From Clostridia bacterium (GTDB taxonomy: Bacteria > Bacillota > Clostridia > Christensenellales > Aristaeellaceae): a DNA stretch of 39,316 nt. A program made the position numbers and the translations under genes. Under the pieces are notes generated by a model. That model searched no databases, was not told where the DNA came from, and saw nothing but the letters and a program-made list of their open reading frames with translations. Shown in pieces: positions 16,016 to 24,443 of the stretch. The stretch's first letter is position 1. Each line of letters begins with the position of its first letter. The DNA lies in NCBI GenBank assembly GCA_017550035.1, contig JAFYLS010000005.1:1-39316 (forward strand), read 5' to 3'.

Positions 16016-16045
16016 ATTATAAGAAGCTCTGCGCGAATTTGTCAA
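16016..16045 (-). promoter_or_regulatory. Promoter of the ylmH-like gene
   Basis: Minus strand: consensus TTGACA (16040-16045), an 18-bp spacer and TATAAT (16016-16021), back to back with the promoter of the GTPase gene. Confidence 0.8.
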
Positions 16046-16052
16046 TCATCCA

Positions 16053-16081
16053 TTGAAAAAACGGCAGTCAGGCTGTATACT
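16053..16081 (+). promoter_or_regulatory. Promoter of the GTPase-NYN fusion gene
   Basis: TTGAAA at 16053-16058, a 17-bp spacer and TATACT at 16076-16081. Transcription would start near 16088, which makes the TTG at 16091 an unlikely start codon and supports the GTG at 16112. Confidence 0.75.
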
Positions 16082-16111
16082 GAATAAGACTTGATTGCAA
16101 AGGATGATTGT

Positions 16112-18757
16112 GTGCAGGCACAGGGAAAGAAATGGGTAGTAGGACTGCTGGCGCATGTGGATGCCGGCAAAACTACGCTCAGCGAAGGAATGCTCTTTCA
16201 GAGCGGTATGCTCAGGCGTCTGGGTCGTGTGGACCATCGTGACGCTTTTTTGGATACCGACGTGCAGGAAAGGGAACGGGGCATTACCATTTTTTCCAAG
16301 CAGGCGCTTTTGAACTGGAAGAATGCCCAGATCACGCTGCTGGATACCCCCGGCCATGCGGATTTTACCGCCGAAATGGAACGGACGCTGCAGGTGATGG
16401 ACTGTGCTGTGCTGCTCATCAGCGGTGCGGACGGCGTGCAGGGCCATACCCTGACGCTCTGGAAACTGCTGGAACGCTACCATGTGCCGGTATTCCTGTT
16501 TATCAATAAAATGGATCAGGAGGGTACGAACAGGGAAAAACTGCTTGCGCAATTGCAGCAGGAACTGTCCCCCGACTGTCTGGATTTCGGCGATGAAAAC
16601 CTGATGGATTCGCTGGCTATGTGTTCCGAAGACATGCTGACCCATTACCTGTCTCACGGCACGATTCCGGACGGCCCCATTGCCTCGGAGATTCAGAAAC
16701 GCAAAGTATTTCCCTGCTTTTTCGGCTCTGCCCTGAAAATGGAGGGCGTGGATACGCTGCTGGACGCCATTGTGCGCTTTGGCCCCCGGGTTTCCTATTC
16801 CGCCGATTTTGGTGCCCGTATTTACAAAATTGCCCGTGACCCTCAGGGTGCACGGCTTACCTATATGAAGGTGACGGGCGGCCGTCTGCGCGTCCGTGAT
16901 CTTTTGACCAACCGCCGCGCCGATATGCATGAAGACAGCATCTGGGCGGAAAAGGTGGGGCAGATCCGTCTGTATTCCGGCGCCAAATTCACGACTGTGG
17001 ATGAGGTGCCATCGGGCACGGTCTGTGCTGTGACCGGACTGAACTACACCCGTCCCGGCGAAGGGCTGGGATTTGAAAATCAGGGCAGAGCGCCTCTGAT
17101 GGAGCCGGTCTTTACTTATCAGGTGCTTTTGCCTAAGGGTACGGACGTGCATGCGGCGCTGAAAAACATGCGCATGCTGGAGGAAGAAGATCCGCTTTTA
17201 CACGTGGTGTGGCATGAGCGGGTGCAGGAGATCCATGTGCAATTGATGGGTGAAGTGCAGTTGGAAATCTTGAGCCGCGTCATGCAGGACCGCTTCAATA
17301 TGCCTATTTCCTTCAGCGAAGGCAGCATATTGTACCGCGAAACCATTGAGAATACGGTGGAAGGTGCAGGCCACTACGAGCCTTTGCGCCATTATGCCGA
17401 AGTACATTTGAAGCTGGAGCCGGGTAAAAAGGGCAGCGGCGTGCAGTTTGCTTCCCAGTGCCATCAGGATGACCTGGAAGTGAACTGGCAGCGGCTGATC
17501 ATGACTCATCTTTCTGAAAAGCAGCATTTGGGTGTGCTGACCGGGTCGCCCATTACGGACATCAAGATCACCCTGCTGGCAGGGCGTGCCCACCTCAAGC
17601 ATACCGAGGGCGGCGATTTTCGTCAGGCCACCTACCGCGCCGTGCGGCATGGACTTATGCAGGCAAAGCCGGTGCTGCTGGAGCCCTGGTACGATATCCG
17701 CCTGGATATCCCGCAGGATGCTTTGGGACGTGCCATGAACGATCTGCAGCAGTTGGGCGGCACCTTTGACCCGCCTGAAGGCACGGGCGACGTGGTCACA
17801 TTGAAGGGCGCCGCGCCCGTCAGTAAGGCTCGTCATTATGCTCGTCAGGTGACGGCGTACACCCGCGGCCGGGGTCGCATTACCTGCACGCTCCGCGGCT
17901 ACGAAAAATGCCCCGATCAGGACAGGATCGCCGCAGAGATCGGCTATGAGGCTGAGCGGGATGTGGAAAATACCGCCGACAGCGTGTTCTGCTCCCACGG
18001 TGCAGGCTTTGTGGTGAACTGGCGGGACGCCATGGACTACATGCATGTGCAGACAGCCTTTTCCGACGTGCGTCCGAAAAGCGATGAGGTGAACGCCGGT
18101 GCGCCCCGCCGCAGCAGTTATCAGGATTCGATGGCAGAGGATAAAGAACTGATGGCCATTTTCGAGCGCACCTATGGCCCGGTAAAAAACCGTACCTTCT
18201 TTGATGCTGTGCGCAAAACACCCGTGCCTCAGCAGAGCGTGCAGGTGGAAGCGCCCAGAAAAGAATATATTCTGGTGGACGGCTACAACATCATGCATGC
18301 CTGGGAGGAGCTGAAGGAAGCTGCCGAAAGCAGCCTGGAGCACGCCCGGCAGATGCTGATGGACAACCTGTGCGATTTTCGTGCCATGCAGGGCGCGGAA
18401 GTGATCCTGGTATTTGACGCCTACAAGGTGCAGGGCAACCCTGGATCGGCGGAACGGTATAACAACATCTACGTCATCTACACCAAAGAGGCCGAAACGG
18501 CGGACAGCTACATCGAAAAAACCACCTATGAGATCAGCAAGCGCCACCGGGTGCGTGTGGCCACTTCCGACGGGCTGGAGCAGATGATCATCCTGGGCAA
18601 CGGCGCGCTGCGCGTCAGCGCACAGGAATTCCGCAAAGAAGTGGAACTGTGCCATGTGGAGATCGAAAAGATCCTGCGCATGAACAACCGGCGCGTGGCA
18701 TCAGACGCCGTGGAAAGAGCCATGAAGGATGCGTGGAAGAAGAAATACAGGGGATGA
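16112..18757 (+). CDS. Tet(M)-like ribosome-binding GTPase fused to a YacP/NYN nuclease-like domain
   Basis: An 881-residue protein made of two parts. Residues 1 to about 650 form a translational GTPase like EF-G and the tetracycline ribosomal-protection proteins: AHVDAGKTT (14-22), QERERGITI (52-60), DTPGHADF (78-85) and NKMD (132-135) are all intact, followed by the beta-barrel and EF-G domains III-V. Residues 715-881 form an NYN domain of the YacP type, with LVDGYNIMHAW, ILVFDAY, ETADSYIE and VATSD carrying acidic residues at 723, 769, 798 and 820. YacP (Rae1) in B. subtilis is an endoribonuclease acting at the ribosome, so the fusion would place a nuclease on a ribosome-bound GTPase (inference). 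GTG 16112 is about 8 bases after AAAGGA. No terminator is seen. Confidence 0.9.
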   Translation: MQAQGKKWVVGLLAHVDAGKTTLSEGMLFQSGMLRRLGRVDHRDAFLDTDVQERERGITIFSKQALLNWKNAQITLLDTPGHADFTAEMERTLQVMDCAVLLISGADGVQGHTLTLWKLLERYHVPVFLFINKMDQEGTNREKLLAQLQQELSPDCLDFGDENLMDSLAMCSEDMLTHYLSHGTIPDGPIASEIQKRKVFPCFFGSALKMEGVDTLLDAIVRFGPRVSYSADFGARIYKIARDPQGARLTYMKVTGGRLRVRDLLTNRRADMHEDSIWAEKVGQIRLYSGAKFTTVDEVPSGTVCAVTGLNYTRPGEGLGFENQGRAPLMEPVFTYQVLLPKGTDVHAALKNMRMLEEEDPLLHVVWHERVQEIHVQLMGEVQLEILSRVMQDRFNMPISFSEGSILYRETIENTVEGAGHYEPLRHYAEVHLKLEPGKKGSGVQFASQCHQDDLEVNWQRLIMTHLSEKQHLGVLTGSPITDIKITLLAGRAHLKHTEGGDFRQATYRAVRHGLMQAKPVLLEPWYDIRLDIPQDALGRAMNDLQQLGGTFDPPEGTGDVVTLKGAAPVSKARHYARQVTAYTRGRGRITCTLRGYEKCPDQDRIAAEIGYEAERDVENTADSVFCSHGAGFVVNWRDAMDYMHVQTAFSDVRPKSDEVNAGAPRRSSYQDSMAEDKELMAIFERTYGPVKNRTFFDAVRKTPVPQQSVQVEAPRKEYILVDGYNIMHAWEELKEAAESSLEHARQMLMDNLCDFRAMQGAEVILVFDAYKVQGNPGSAERYNNIYVIYTKEAETADSYIEKTTYEISKRHRVRVATSDGLEQMIILGNGALRVSAQEFRKEVELCHVEIEKILRMNNRRVASDAVERAMKDAWKKKYRG

Positions 18758-18772
18758 TATGGCTGAAATTTC

Positions 18773-18801
18773 TTGACAGATGAAGGGCATAGTTGTATAA
18801 T
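18773..18801 (+). promoter_or_regulatory. Strong sigma-A promoter of the DUF4234 gene
   Basis: Perfect consensus TTGACA at 18773-18778, a 17-bp spacer and TATAAT at 18796-18801. It starts 15 bases after the GTPase gene. Confidence 0.92.
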
Positions 18802-18847
18802 GATGACACTATTCAAGTGAATAAGTACAAATGAGGGGGAAACTACT

Positions 18848-19285
18848 ATGTTGAAAACCAATCGCAGTCTCCTGGCATTCATTCTTCTGAGTATCATTAC
18901 TCTGGGAATCTATCCGCTGTTCTTCTGGCATAAATATGCCAAGGAAATGAATGTGGCTTGCGGCGGAGACGGAAAGCATACCCGCGGCATCATCTTCCGC
19001 ATTATCGTTGGTGCAATTACCTTCGGTATCTATGAGTTCGTATGGCTGTATTCTGCCGGCGACCGTATTGCCTACTATTGCGCTAAGCGCAATCTGCCCT
19101 GCAAAACCAGCGGCGGCAGCGTGTTGCTGTGGTTCATCTTTGGCTCCATGCTGTTTGGCATTGGTCCTTTTGTGGCGATGTATAAGCTGTTCAACGGTAT
19201 GAACACCGTGTGCTCCGATTACAACGGCCGCGGCCGCAGCGCAGGTGCCAATGTGACCGTGAATGTTAACGTGCCCAACGCTTGA
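18848..19285 (+). CDS. DUF4234 membrane protein
   Basis: A 145-residue membrane protein of the DUF4234 type. It opens with LLAFILLSIITLGIYPLFFW, the hallmark 'xITxGIYxLxW' block, repeated in diverged form at FRIIVGAITFGIYEFVWLYS. A third hydrophobic segment (SVLLWFIFGSMLFGIGPFVA) and the amphipathic YKLFNGMNTVCSDYN follow. The soluble tail has a short alternating NVTVNVNVPNA run. Function unknown. A perfect consensus promoter and a GAGGGGG ribosome binding site suggest high expression. It is a single-gene unit ending at a bidirectional terminator. Confidence 0.88.
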   Translation: MLKTNRSLLAFILLSIITLGIYPLFFWHKYAKEMNVACGGDGKHTRGIIFRIIVGAITFGIYEFVWLYSAGDRIAYYCAKRNLPCKTSGGSVLLWFIFGSMLFGIGPFVAMYKLFNGMNTVCSDYNGRGRSAGANVTVNVNVPNA

Positions 19286-19324
19286 GAAAACTGAATCAAG
19301 AAGATCAATCCGGTTGGAACAATG

Positions 19325-19360
19325 AAAAGCGCGTGCCCTGAGAAGGGTACGCGCTTTTGT
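19325..19360. terminator. Bidirectional terminator
   Basis: A 15-bp stem (aaaagcgcgtgccct / agggtacgcgctttt with one G-T pair, gaga loop). Flanking A and T residues make it work in both directions, for the DUF4234 gene and for the convergent oxidoreductase-like gene. Confidence 0.85.
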
Positions 19361-19388
19361 TTAAGCGGTTTGTATACTTGCCGGAGAA

Positions 19389-20222
19389 TTACTTTTCTAC
19401 GTCGATCCACACCCAGGGATTCTTGCTGGCGGTAATGCCGGCGCTGCGCAGACCGATGACGTTCAGGGTTTCCTGATGGGGCACCTTGATTTCATGATCC
19501 TTGTAGAAGTCCACCAGCACAGCGATGAACCGATCCCAGAAATCGCTGCCGGCGCTGACCATCTTGTTGGGTTCGCCGGCCACGTTCAGCACAAAGTCGC
19601 TGCCGTCCACAAAGTGGGTCATGGTAGCGATGCGGCCGTCGTCGAATTCGATGTTCAGTGTGCCGTTATTGTCGCCGGGCAGGTACATGACGCGCTTGGC
19701 GGTGGTCTTCATCAGCATGCAGATGGGCTCGATCTGGTGGATGGAATAAATTTCCATGTCATTGGGGCCCCAGGAATGGACGGCCTTCACCTTGCTCACG
19801 TCGATTTCGGCATAGGAGCTGGCATAGCGCAGGGCGCTGGAGGTGTAGCAGGGGGTGCCGCTTTCTTCGGCGAAGGCAAAGATCGCTTTGGCGGTTTCCA
19901 GATCGGGAGCAAAGGTCTTGTCCACATAGGTGGGTTTCTTGCTCTTCAGGGGCTTTTCGCACAGTTCCAGGTGCATTTCGGGGTTGTTGGGAGAAAGCAC
20001 GATCAGGCCGTCGCAGGCTTCGATGACTTCTTCCATGGTTGCGCACTGAGTGATGCCGTACTTTTCGCACCATTCCTTGTTGGTCAGTTTGCCTTCCATA
20101 TCAATCTTGCCCCAGGCATGGGTCACCTGCATTTCGCCGTTGGTGGCTTTCTTGATCCATGCGGGGTAGTTATTGGCATGCCATTCATCCAGATAATAAT
20201 CGATAAAGCCGATCTTGAACAT
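19389..20222 (-). CDS. Gfo/Idh/MocA-like oxidoreductase with degenerate nucleotide-binding motif
   Basis: A 277-residue protein with the layout of Gfo/Idh/MocA dehydrogenases: a Rossmann-like N-terminal half (MFKIGFIDYY ... ACDGLIVLSPNNPEMHLELC) and a C-terminal half including DDGRIATMTHFVDGSDFVLN. The usual GxGxxG is absent (GFIDYYLDE instead), and the conserved EKP motif is DKT (residues 101-103), which still keeps the lysine. A metabolic oxidoreductase acting on a sugar or inositol derivative is the default reading, but cofactor binding is doubtful. ATG 20222 has GGAGG 9 bases upstream; the open frame extending toward 21218 lies across the divergent gene and is not coding. It has its own promoter. 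Confidence 0.8.
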   Translation of the reverse strand: MFKIGFIDYYLDEWHANNYPAWIKKATNGEMQVTHAWGKIDMEGKLTNKEWCEKYGITQCATMEEVIEACDGLIVLSPNNPEMHLELCEKPLKSKKPTYVDKTFAPDLETAKAIFAFAEESGTPCYTSSALRYASSYAEIDVSKVKAVHSWGPNDMEIYSIHQIEPICMLMKTTAKRVMYLPGDNNGTLNIEFDDGRIATMTHFVDGSDFVLNVAGEPNKMVSAGSDFWDRFIAVLVDFYKDHEIKVPHQETLNVIGLRSAGITASKNPWVWIDVEK

Positions 20223-20259
20223 TGTTGAACGCCTCCGGTATGGTAGTTTTTCTGTATGC

Positions 20260-20289
20260 ATTATAGCACAGAATGCCGCAGCATGACAA
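20260..20289 (-). promoter_or_regulatory. Promoter of the Gfo/Idh/MocA-like gene
   Basis: Minus strand: TTGTCA (20284-20289), an 18-bp spacer and a perfect TATAAT (20260-20265). Confidence 0.65.
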
Positions 20290-20345
20290 GATGGCATAAA
20301 TGCGCTTTCTTTGTACACAATAATCTCCAGAAGGAGGGATTTTGT

Positions 20346-21584
20346 GTGAATCCGTTTGAAATGCGCACCAGAGCCGGGGTGGAACTGCTGGAGAACTGGG
20401 AAAAGCTCCATCCTCAAAGCTACGATAAACATACGGTGGATCCGTATACCCGCACCCGCGTGATTCTGATGAACGGCACGGAGTTTGAAAATGTGTGGTT
20501 TTCCCATCAGTTTTCCCGACATTCGGAAGATAATGACCTGAGGCGCACATTGGCGCTCATCCGCCGGGGCGAGCAGCAACAGCAAAAGATCCTGAGTATG
20601 CTGAAGCCTGCGGATGAAAACATGCTGGAAACCACCATTGGCTATGAGCAGCTGGCGGTGGACCTGACGGCCCATCTGGCCAAAAGGGTCAGTAATGTGA
20701 ATCTGAAAAATGCGCTGGATTTTGCCTTGCTGGAGGATTTTGACCATCTCTACCGCTATGCGGATTACCTGGACATGCAGCAGCATGTGAAGGCAGAAAC
20801 ACTGGTGGGCGGGTATACCGAAATCATGCCGGGCAGACCCACCATTGCCCATCATCGCTTTCCCTATGATTCCATCCGCGTTCCCCTGCGACATCAGGGG
20901 GCGGCGCTGATGGACTGCCTGGCAGCCCACATCATTACGGCGGCGGAACAGCAGACCATGAATTTCTATATGAATACCTCTGCGCTCTATCTGGAGGATG
21001 AGGGACGCAGGCTCTATGCCGAAATCGGCATGGTGGAGGAACAGCATGTGAGCCATTATGGCAGTTTGCTGGATCCCAACATGACCTGGCTGGAAAATCT
21101 TCTCATGCACCAGTACACCGAATGCTACCTCTACTGGAGCTGCATGGAAACGGAAACGGTGCCCCACGTAAAGAGCGTCTGGGAATGGCTGTTTGAACAG
21201 GAACTGATGCATCTGCATATTGCACAGGAATTACTGGAAAGGCTGGAGCATAAGCACTGGCAAGAACTGCTGCCCAAAGGGGATTTCCCCGAAGCGCTGA
21301 AACTGGAAAGCAACATCCCCTATGTGCGGGATGTACTGAAGAACACGGTGAACCTGACAGCGCAGAAGGAAAACTATGTGCCGGTAGATACGCTGCGGGG
21401 TGAAAGCACCTTTCAGGAATACCAGCGGCGGGTGAATGTACCGGTGGAGCAGGTGATGAGCCATCGGGTGATTGAGGAGTATATCCGTCAAAACGGGCAG
21501 GACTACCGCTTTGAAACGGATGTGAATCCCATTCCGGAGCTTCGGGAACGGACAAGGGATCATACGCAGGTAGGCAGGATGTAA
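20346..21584 (+). CDS. Ferritin-like protein of unknown function
   Basis: A 412-residue, mostly helical, soluble protein without a signal peptide. I do not recognise a named family, but a complete ferritin-like di-metal pattern is visible: Glu201, E231xxH234, Glu259 and E286xxH289, spaced 27-30 residues as in four-helix carboxylate-bridged diiron or dimanganese proteins. A weaker, earlier set (Glu101 and E130...H134) suggests a second, degenerate bundle. The C-terminal 100 residues lack the pattern. It resembles the Mn-catalase-like CotJC only in fold type. GTG 20346 is 8 bases after AAGGAGG; the frame is open further upstream to 20256, without a ribosome binding site. It is a single-gene unit with a terminator. 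An oxidative-stress or spore-related role is possible but unproven. Confidence 0.85.
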   Translation: MNPFEMRTRAGVELLENWEKLHPQSYDKHTVDPYTRTRVILMNGTEFENVWFSHQFSRHSEDNDLRRTLALIRRGEQQQQKILSMLKPADENMLETTIGYEQLAVDLTAHLAKRVSNVNLKNALDFALLEDFDHLYRYADYLDMQQHVKAETLVGGYTEIMPGRPTIAHHRFPYDSIRVPLRHQGAALMDCLAAHIITAAEQQTMNFYMNTSALYLEDEGRRLYAEIGMVEEQHVSHYGSLLDPNMTWLENLLMHQYTECYLYWSCMETETVPHVKSVWEWLFEQELMHLHIAQELLERLEHKHWQELLPKGDFPEALKLESNIPYVRDVLKNTVNLTAQKENYVPVDTLRGESTFQEYQRRVNVPVEQVMSHRVIEEYIRQNGQDYRFETDVNPIPELRERTRDHTQVGRM

Positions 21585-21600
21585 AAGGCAGATAAAAAGA

Positions 21601-21631
21601 CACGCCGGAGATTGGTCCGGCGTGTTTTTTT
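21601..21631. terminator. Bidirectional terminator
   Basis: A perfect 9-bp stem (cacgccgga / tccggcgtg, 6-nt loop) followed by seven T; the left flank is A-rich, so it also serves the convergent ADP-ribosylglycohydrolase gene. Confidence 0.9.
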
Positions 21632-21668
21632 CTGGTTTCTTGTTATGGCGAGGACGAACCGGCATGCA

Positions 21669-23030
21669 TCAGCGCAGGTGTTCCAGCGTCTTTTTGGCGG
21701 CTTCGTGCAGGTCAATGCGGCTGACGCCGAAAATGGTGGTATCCAGCTTGCCGTGGAGGGGTGCGGTCCACTTTTCGGGAATGGCCTGTGCACCGTGCAT
21801 GATGCCCATGACCGAACCGACGGTAGCGCCGTTGCAGTCGGTATCAAAACCCGTCTGCACGGCGTAGCAGATGGTTTTCTCAAAGTCACCTTCGCCGTAA
21901 AGCAGCGCCATTGCGCAGATTTCGGCGTTGGATATGGTGTGGCACCAGTCGTGGATGTTGTATTCGTTCCATTCAATATGGATGTAGGAGCGCACTTCCT
22001 CCAGAGAAGCGCCGCTGCGGTACATGTCCATGATGTGCATGACCTGTTCGTACAGACGGCTGGTCTTCGGGATCTGGGAAAGTCCGTGCAAAATGACCTT
22101 TTCCACATCCTTTTCCACGGCGGCAGCCGCAATCATGGCAGCAGCGAACATTTCGCCGTAAATGCCGTTTTTGATGTGGGAAATGCTGGCATCGCGGAAA
22201 CCCATGTCTGCTGCTGTTTCGGGATCGCCGGGGTTGATGTAGCCAAAGTAGTCGCCGCGGATCTGGGCGCCGATCCATTCACGGTAGGGGTTTTGGAACA
22301 GCGCGCTTTCCGGCGGCTGGTAACCCTTCATGAAGTTCAGGTAGGCTACGCGCTCTGCCGTGCAGTAGGCATTGCGGCTCTGCTTGTCCACCCAGAGGGC
22401 TGCCACGTTGGCGGGCGTGAAATCGCGGCCGTACTGTTCGATCAGCAATTGTCCCAGCACCACATAGTTGGTATCGTCATCGGAGGGGGCGGCGGTGCAT
22501 TTGTCAATAAAGATGCGGCGGTAAGGCGGAATGACTTTGTCCTTTTCATCGTCATCCAGCTTTTCATAATCTTCTGATGTAATGTAGCGGTGCAGGGGCA
22601 AATTGTTGCCCACTTCCAGAATGCGCATCAGTTCGGGGGTGTGGCAGCCTTCAATGCATTTCCCCAGCACGCAGCCTGCAATGCGGCCCAGCCATGCGCC
22701 AAGCAGCTGATCGGGCAGCGTATCGGGATCGGGCGCAGGGAGCACAGAGGGGACAGCGGGGCGCAGAGCGCGAATTTCTTCCAGTGTGCTGGGCTCGTTG
22801 TATTTGTAATCCTTGCGGGTGGGAAGCTGCTGCAAAAGGTCAAAGAGCACATCGGCCATCTTTTCCCGGTGTTCACTCTGGGGAAGGGCTTGAATGGCTT
22901 CGAAAAGGCTCTTCAGACTTTCCACATCCTTGCCTTCTTCCATGCACTGGCGGTATTCCACCATCAGAGAAGCATCGTAAAAATCCCAGTCGTAATAGGC
23001 GGAATAATTCTTTTTCAGCTGTTTATCCAT
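21669..23030 (-). CDS. ADP-ribosylglycohydrolase family protein
   Basis: A 453-residue member of the ADP-ribosylglycohydrolase (DraG/ARH) family, which removes ADP-ribose from proteins or small molecules using two metal ions. The catalytic part runs from about residue 108: DQLLGAWLGRIAGCVLGKCI at its start, APSDDDTNYVVLG with the metal-binding acidic run, and GFDTDCNGATVGSVMGIM with the second metal-binding D-x-D. Residues 1-105 are an extra helical N-terminal region with no recognised domain. There is no signal peptide. The ATG is 8 bases after GGAGAT. It is a single-gene unit with a good promoter. No ADP-ribosyltransferase partner is encoded nearby, so the substrate is open; many members of this branch are metabolic enzymes rather than regulators. 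Confidence 0.9.
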   Translation of the reverse strand: MDKQLKKNYSAYYDWDFYDASLMVEYRQCMEEGKDVESLKSLFEAIQALPQSEHREKMADVLFDLLQQLPTRKDYKYNEPSTLEEIRALRPAVPSVLPAPDPDTLPDQLLGAWLGRIAGCVLGKCIEGCHTPELMRILEVGNNLPLHRYITSEDYEKLDDDEKDKVIPPYRRIFIDKCTAAPSDDDTNYVVLGQLLIEQYGRDFTPANVAALWVDKQSRNAYCTAERVAYLNFMKGYQPPESALFQNPYREWIGAQIRGDYFGYINPGDPETAADMGFRDASISHIKNGIYGEMFAAAMIAAAAVEKDVEKVILHGLSQIPKTSRLYEQVMHIMDMYRSGASLEEVRSYIHIEWNEYNIHDWCHTISNAEICAMALLYGEGDFEKTICYAVQTGFDTDCNGATVGSVMGIMHGAQAIPEKWTAPLHGKLDTTIFGVSRIDLHEAAKKTLEHLR

Positions 23031-23128
23031 AGGTGTATCTCCTTCTGAGTTGTGTTATGCCGTGCAGTGCGCAGGAAAGACCGGTGGAACTTTCCTATGC
23101 GGTTGAGTATTGTATTTTGTCTGAAATA

Positions 23129-23157
23129 AGTGTACCACAGCTCATGACTTTTCTCAA
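23129..23157 (-). promoter_or_regulatory. Promoter of the ADP-ribosylglycohydrolase gene
   Basis: Minus strand: TTGAGA (23152-23157), a 17-bp spacer and TACACT (23129-23134), about 100 bases before the start codon. Confidence 0.65.
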
Positions 23158-23259
23158 TGGAAAAATGTACTTGGATGAAAAATAATCCCGATAGGGGGTG
23201 TCATTTTGACGGAGTTGGGTTATAATGATTTGGAATAATATACGAGGAGATTAACTGCA

Positions 23260-24420
23260 GTGAAAGTAACCAATGATATTCGCTATATTGGCGTAAATGA
23301 TCGGCAGATTGACCTGTTTGAAGGACAGTACCGTGTTCCCAACGGTATGGCATATAATTCTTACGTGATCCTGGACGAAAAAGTGGCCGTGATGGATACG
23401 GTGGACATGCACTTTACGGAAGAATGGCTGCGCAATCTGGAAGCAGCTTTGCAGGGCCGCACGGTGGATTATCTGGTTGTACAGCATATGGAACCCGACC
23501 ACTCCGCCAGCATCCGTACTTTTGTAGAAAAATACCCTCTTGCAAAGATCGTGGCCAATTCAAAGACTTTCGGCATGATCCGCAATTTCTTCCCCGGCAT
23601 TGCTTTGGAAGGAAAAGAAGTGCCCGTCAAGGAAGGCGATACGCTGGAACTGGGCGCCCACACCCTTACCTTTGTGATGGCACCTATGGTGCACTGGCCT
23701 GAAGTGATGGTGACCTATGATGCTGCCGATCAGGTGCTCTTTTCTGCCGACGGCTTTGGAAAATTCGGCGCTCTGGATTGCGATGAACCCTGGGCGGATG
23801 AAGCGCGCCGTTACTATATCGGCATTGTGGGTAAATACGGCATGCAGGTGCAGGCACTGCTGAAGAAGGCTGCCGCGCTGGATATTCGGATGATCTGCCC
23901 CCTGCATGGCCCTGTGCTGAAGGAAAACCTGGGTTACTATATCGGTTTGTATGATACCTGGTCTTCCTACCGTGCGGAGGAAGAAGGCGTGGTTGTTGCT
24001 TATGCGACCATCTACGGCAATACCCGCAAGGCGGCTGAATACCTGGCGGAAAAACTGCGTGAAAAGGGCTGCCCAAAGGTCGTGGTGCACGATCTGGCCC
24101 GGACGGACATGCATCAGGCCGTGGCGGATGCCTTCCGCTGCAATAAACTGGTGCTGGCTTCTTCTACCTATAATACGGACGTGTTCCCGGCCATGCACCA
24201 GTTCATTCACCATCTGGTATCCCGCAATTTCCAGAAGCGCACGGTGGCGCTGATGGAAAACGGCTCCTGGGCGCCTACGGCGGTCAAGGTGATGCGCGGG
24301 ATGCTGGAAAACTGCAAAGAAATCACCTTTGCGGAAAATCAGATCAAAATTCTGTCCGGCATCAGCGAAATGAACCGGCAGGAAATGGACCGTCTGGCTC
24401 AGGAACTGGCCGGCAATTGA
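23260..24420 (+). CDS. fprA: FprA-family A-type flavodiiron protein
   Basis: A 386-residue flavodiiron protein that reduces oxygen to water, or nitric oxide to nitrous oxide, protecting an anaerobe. The N-terminal MBL-like domain has the full diiron ligand set: H76-x-E78-x-D80-H81, H145, D164 and H216. The C-terminal flavodoxin domain starts near residue 243 with YATIYGNTRKAAEYLA, the FMN phosphate loop. No rubredoxin or NADH domain is fused, so an external electron donor is needed. The start is GTG, with GAGGAG about 11 bases upstream. A TATAAT lies at 23221-23226, but its -35 box is poor. The ribokinase gene follows after 23 bases without a terminator, so they are probably co-transcribed. 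Confidence 0.95.
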   Translation: MKVTNDIRYIGVNDRQIDLFEGQYRVPNGMAYNSYVILDEKVAVMDTVDMHFTEEWLRNLEAALQGRTVDYLVVQHMEPDHSASIRTFVEKYPLAKIVANSKTFGMIRNFFPGIALEGKEVPVKEGDTLELGAHTLTFVMAPMVHWPEVMVTYDAADQVLFSADGFGKFGALDCDEPWADEARRYYIGIVGKYGMQVQALLKKAAALDIRMICPLHGPVLKENLGYYIGLYDTWSSYRAEEEGVVVAYATIYGNTRKAAEYLAEKLREKGCPKVVVHDLARTDMHQAVADAFRCNKLVLASSTYNTDVFPAMHQFIHHLVSRNFQKRTVALMENGSWAPTAVKVMRGMLENCKEITFAENQIKILSGISEMNRQEMDRLAQELAGN

Positions 24421-24443
24421 TTTAGTACAAAGGAGCGCCTACT

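Noticed and set aside
17198-18655. A 485-codon minus-strand frame inside the GTPase-NYN gene
   Set aside because: It is the shadow of a gene with all GTPase motifs and has no start signals.
20223-21218. N-terminal extension of the Gfo/Idh/MocA-like protein
   Set aside because: It lies opposite the ferritin-like gene and across the promoter; GGAGG sits directly before ATG 20222.
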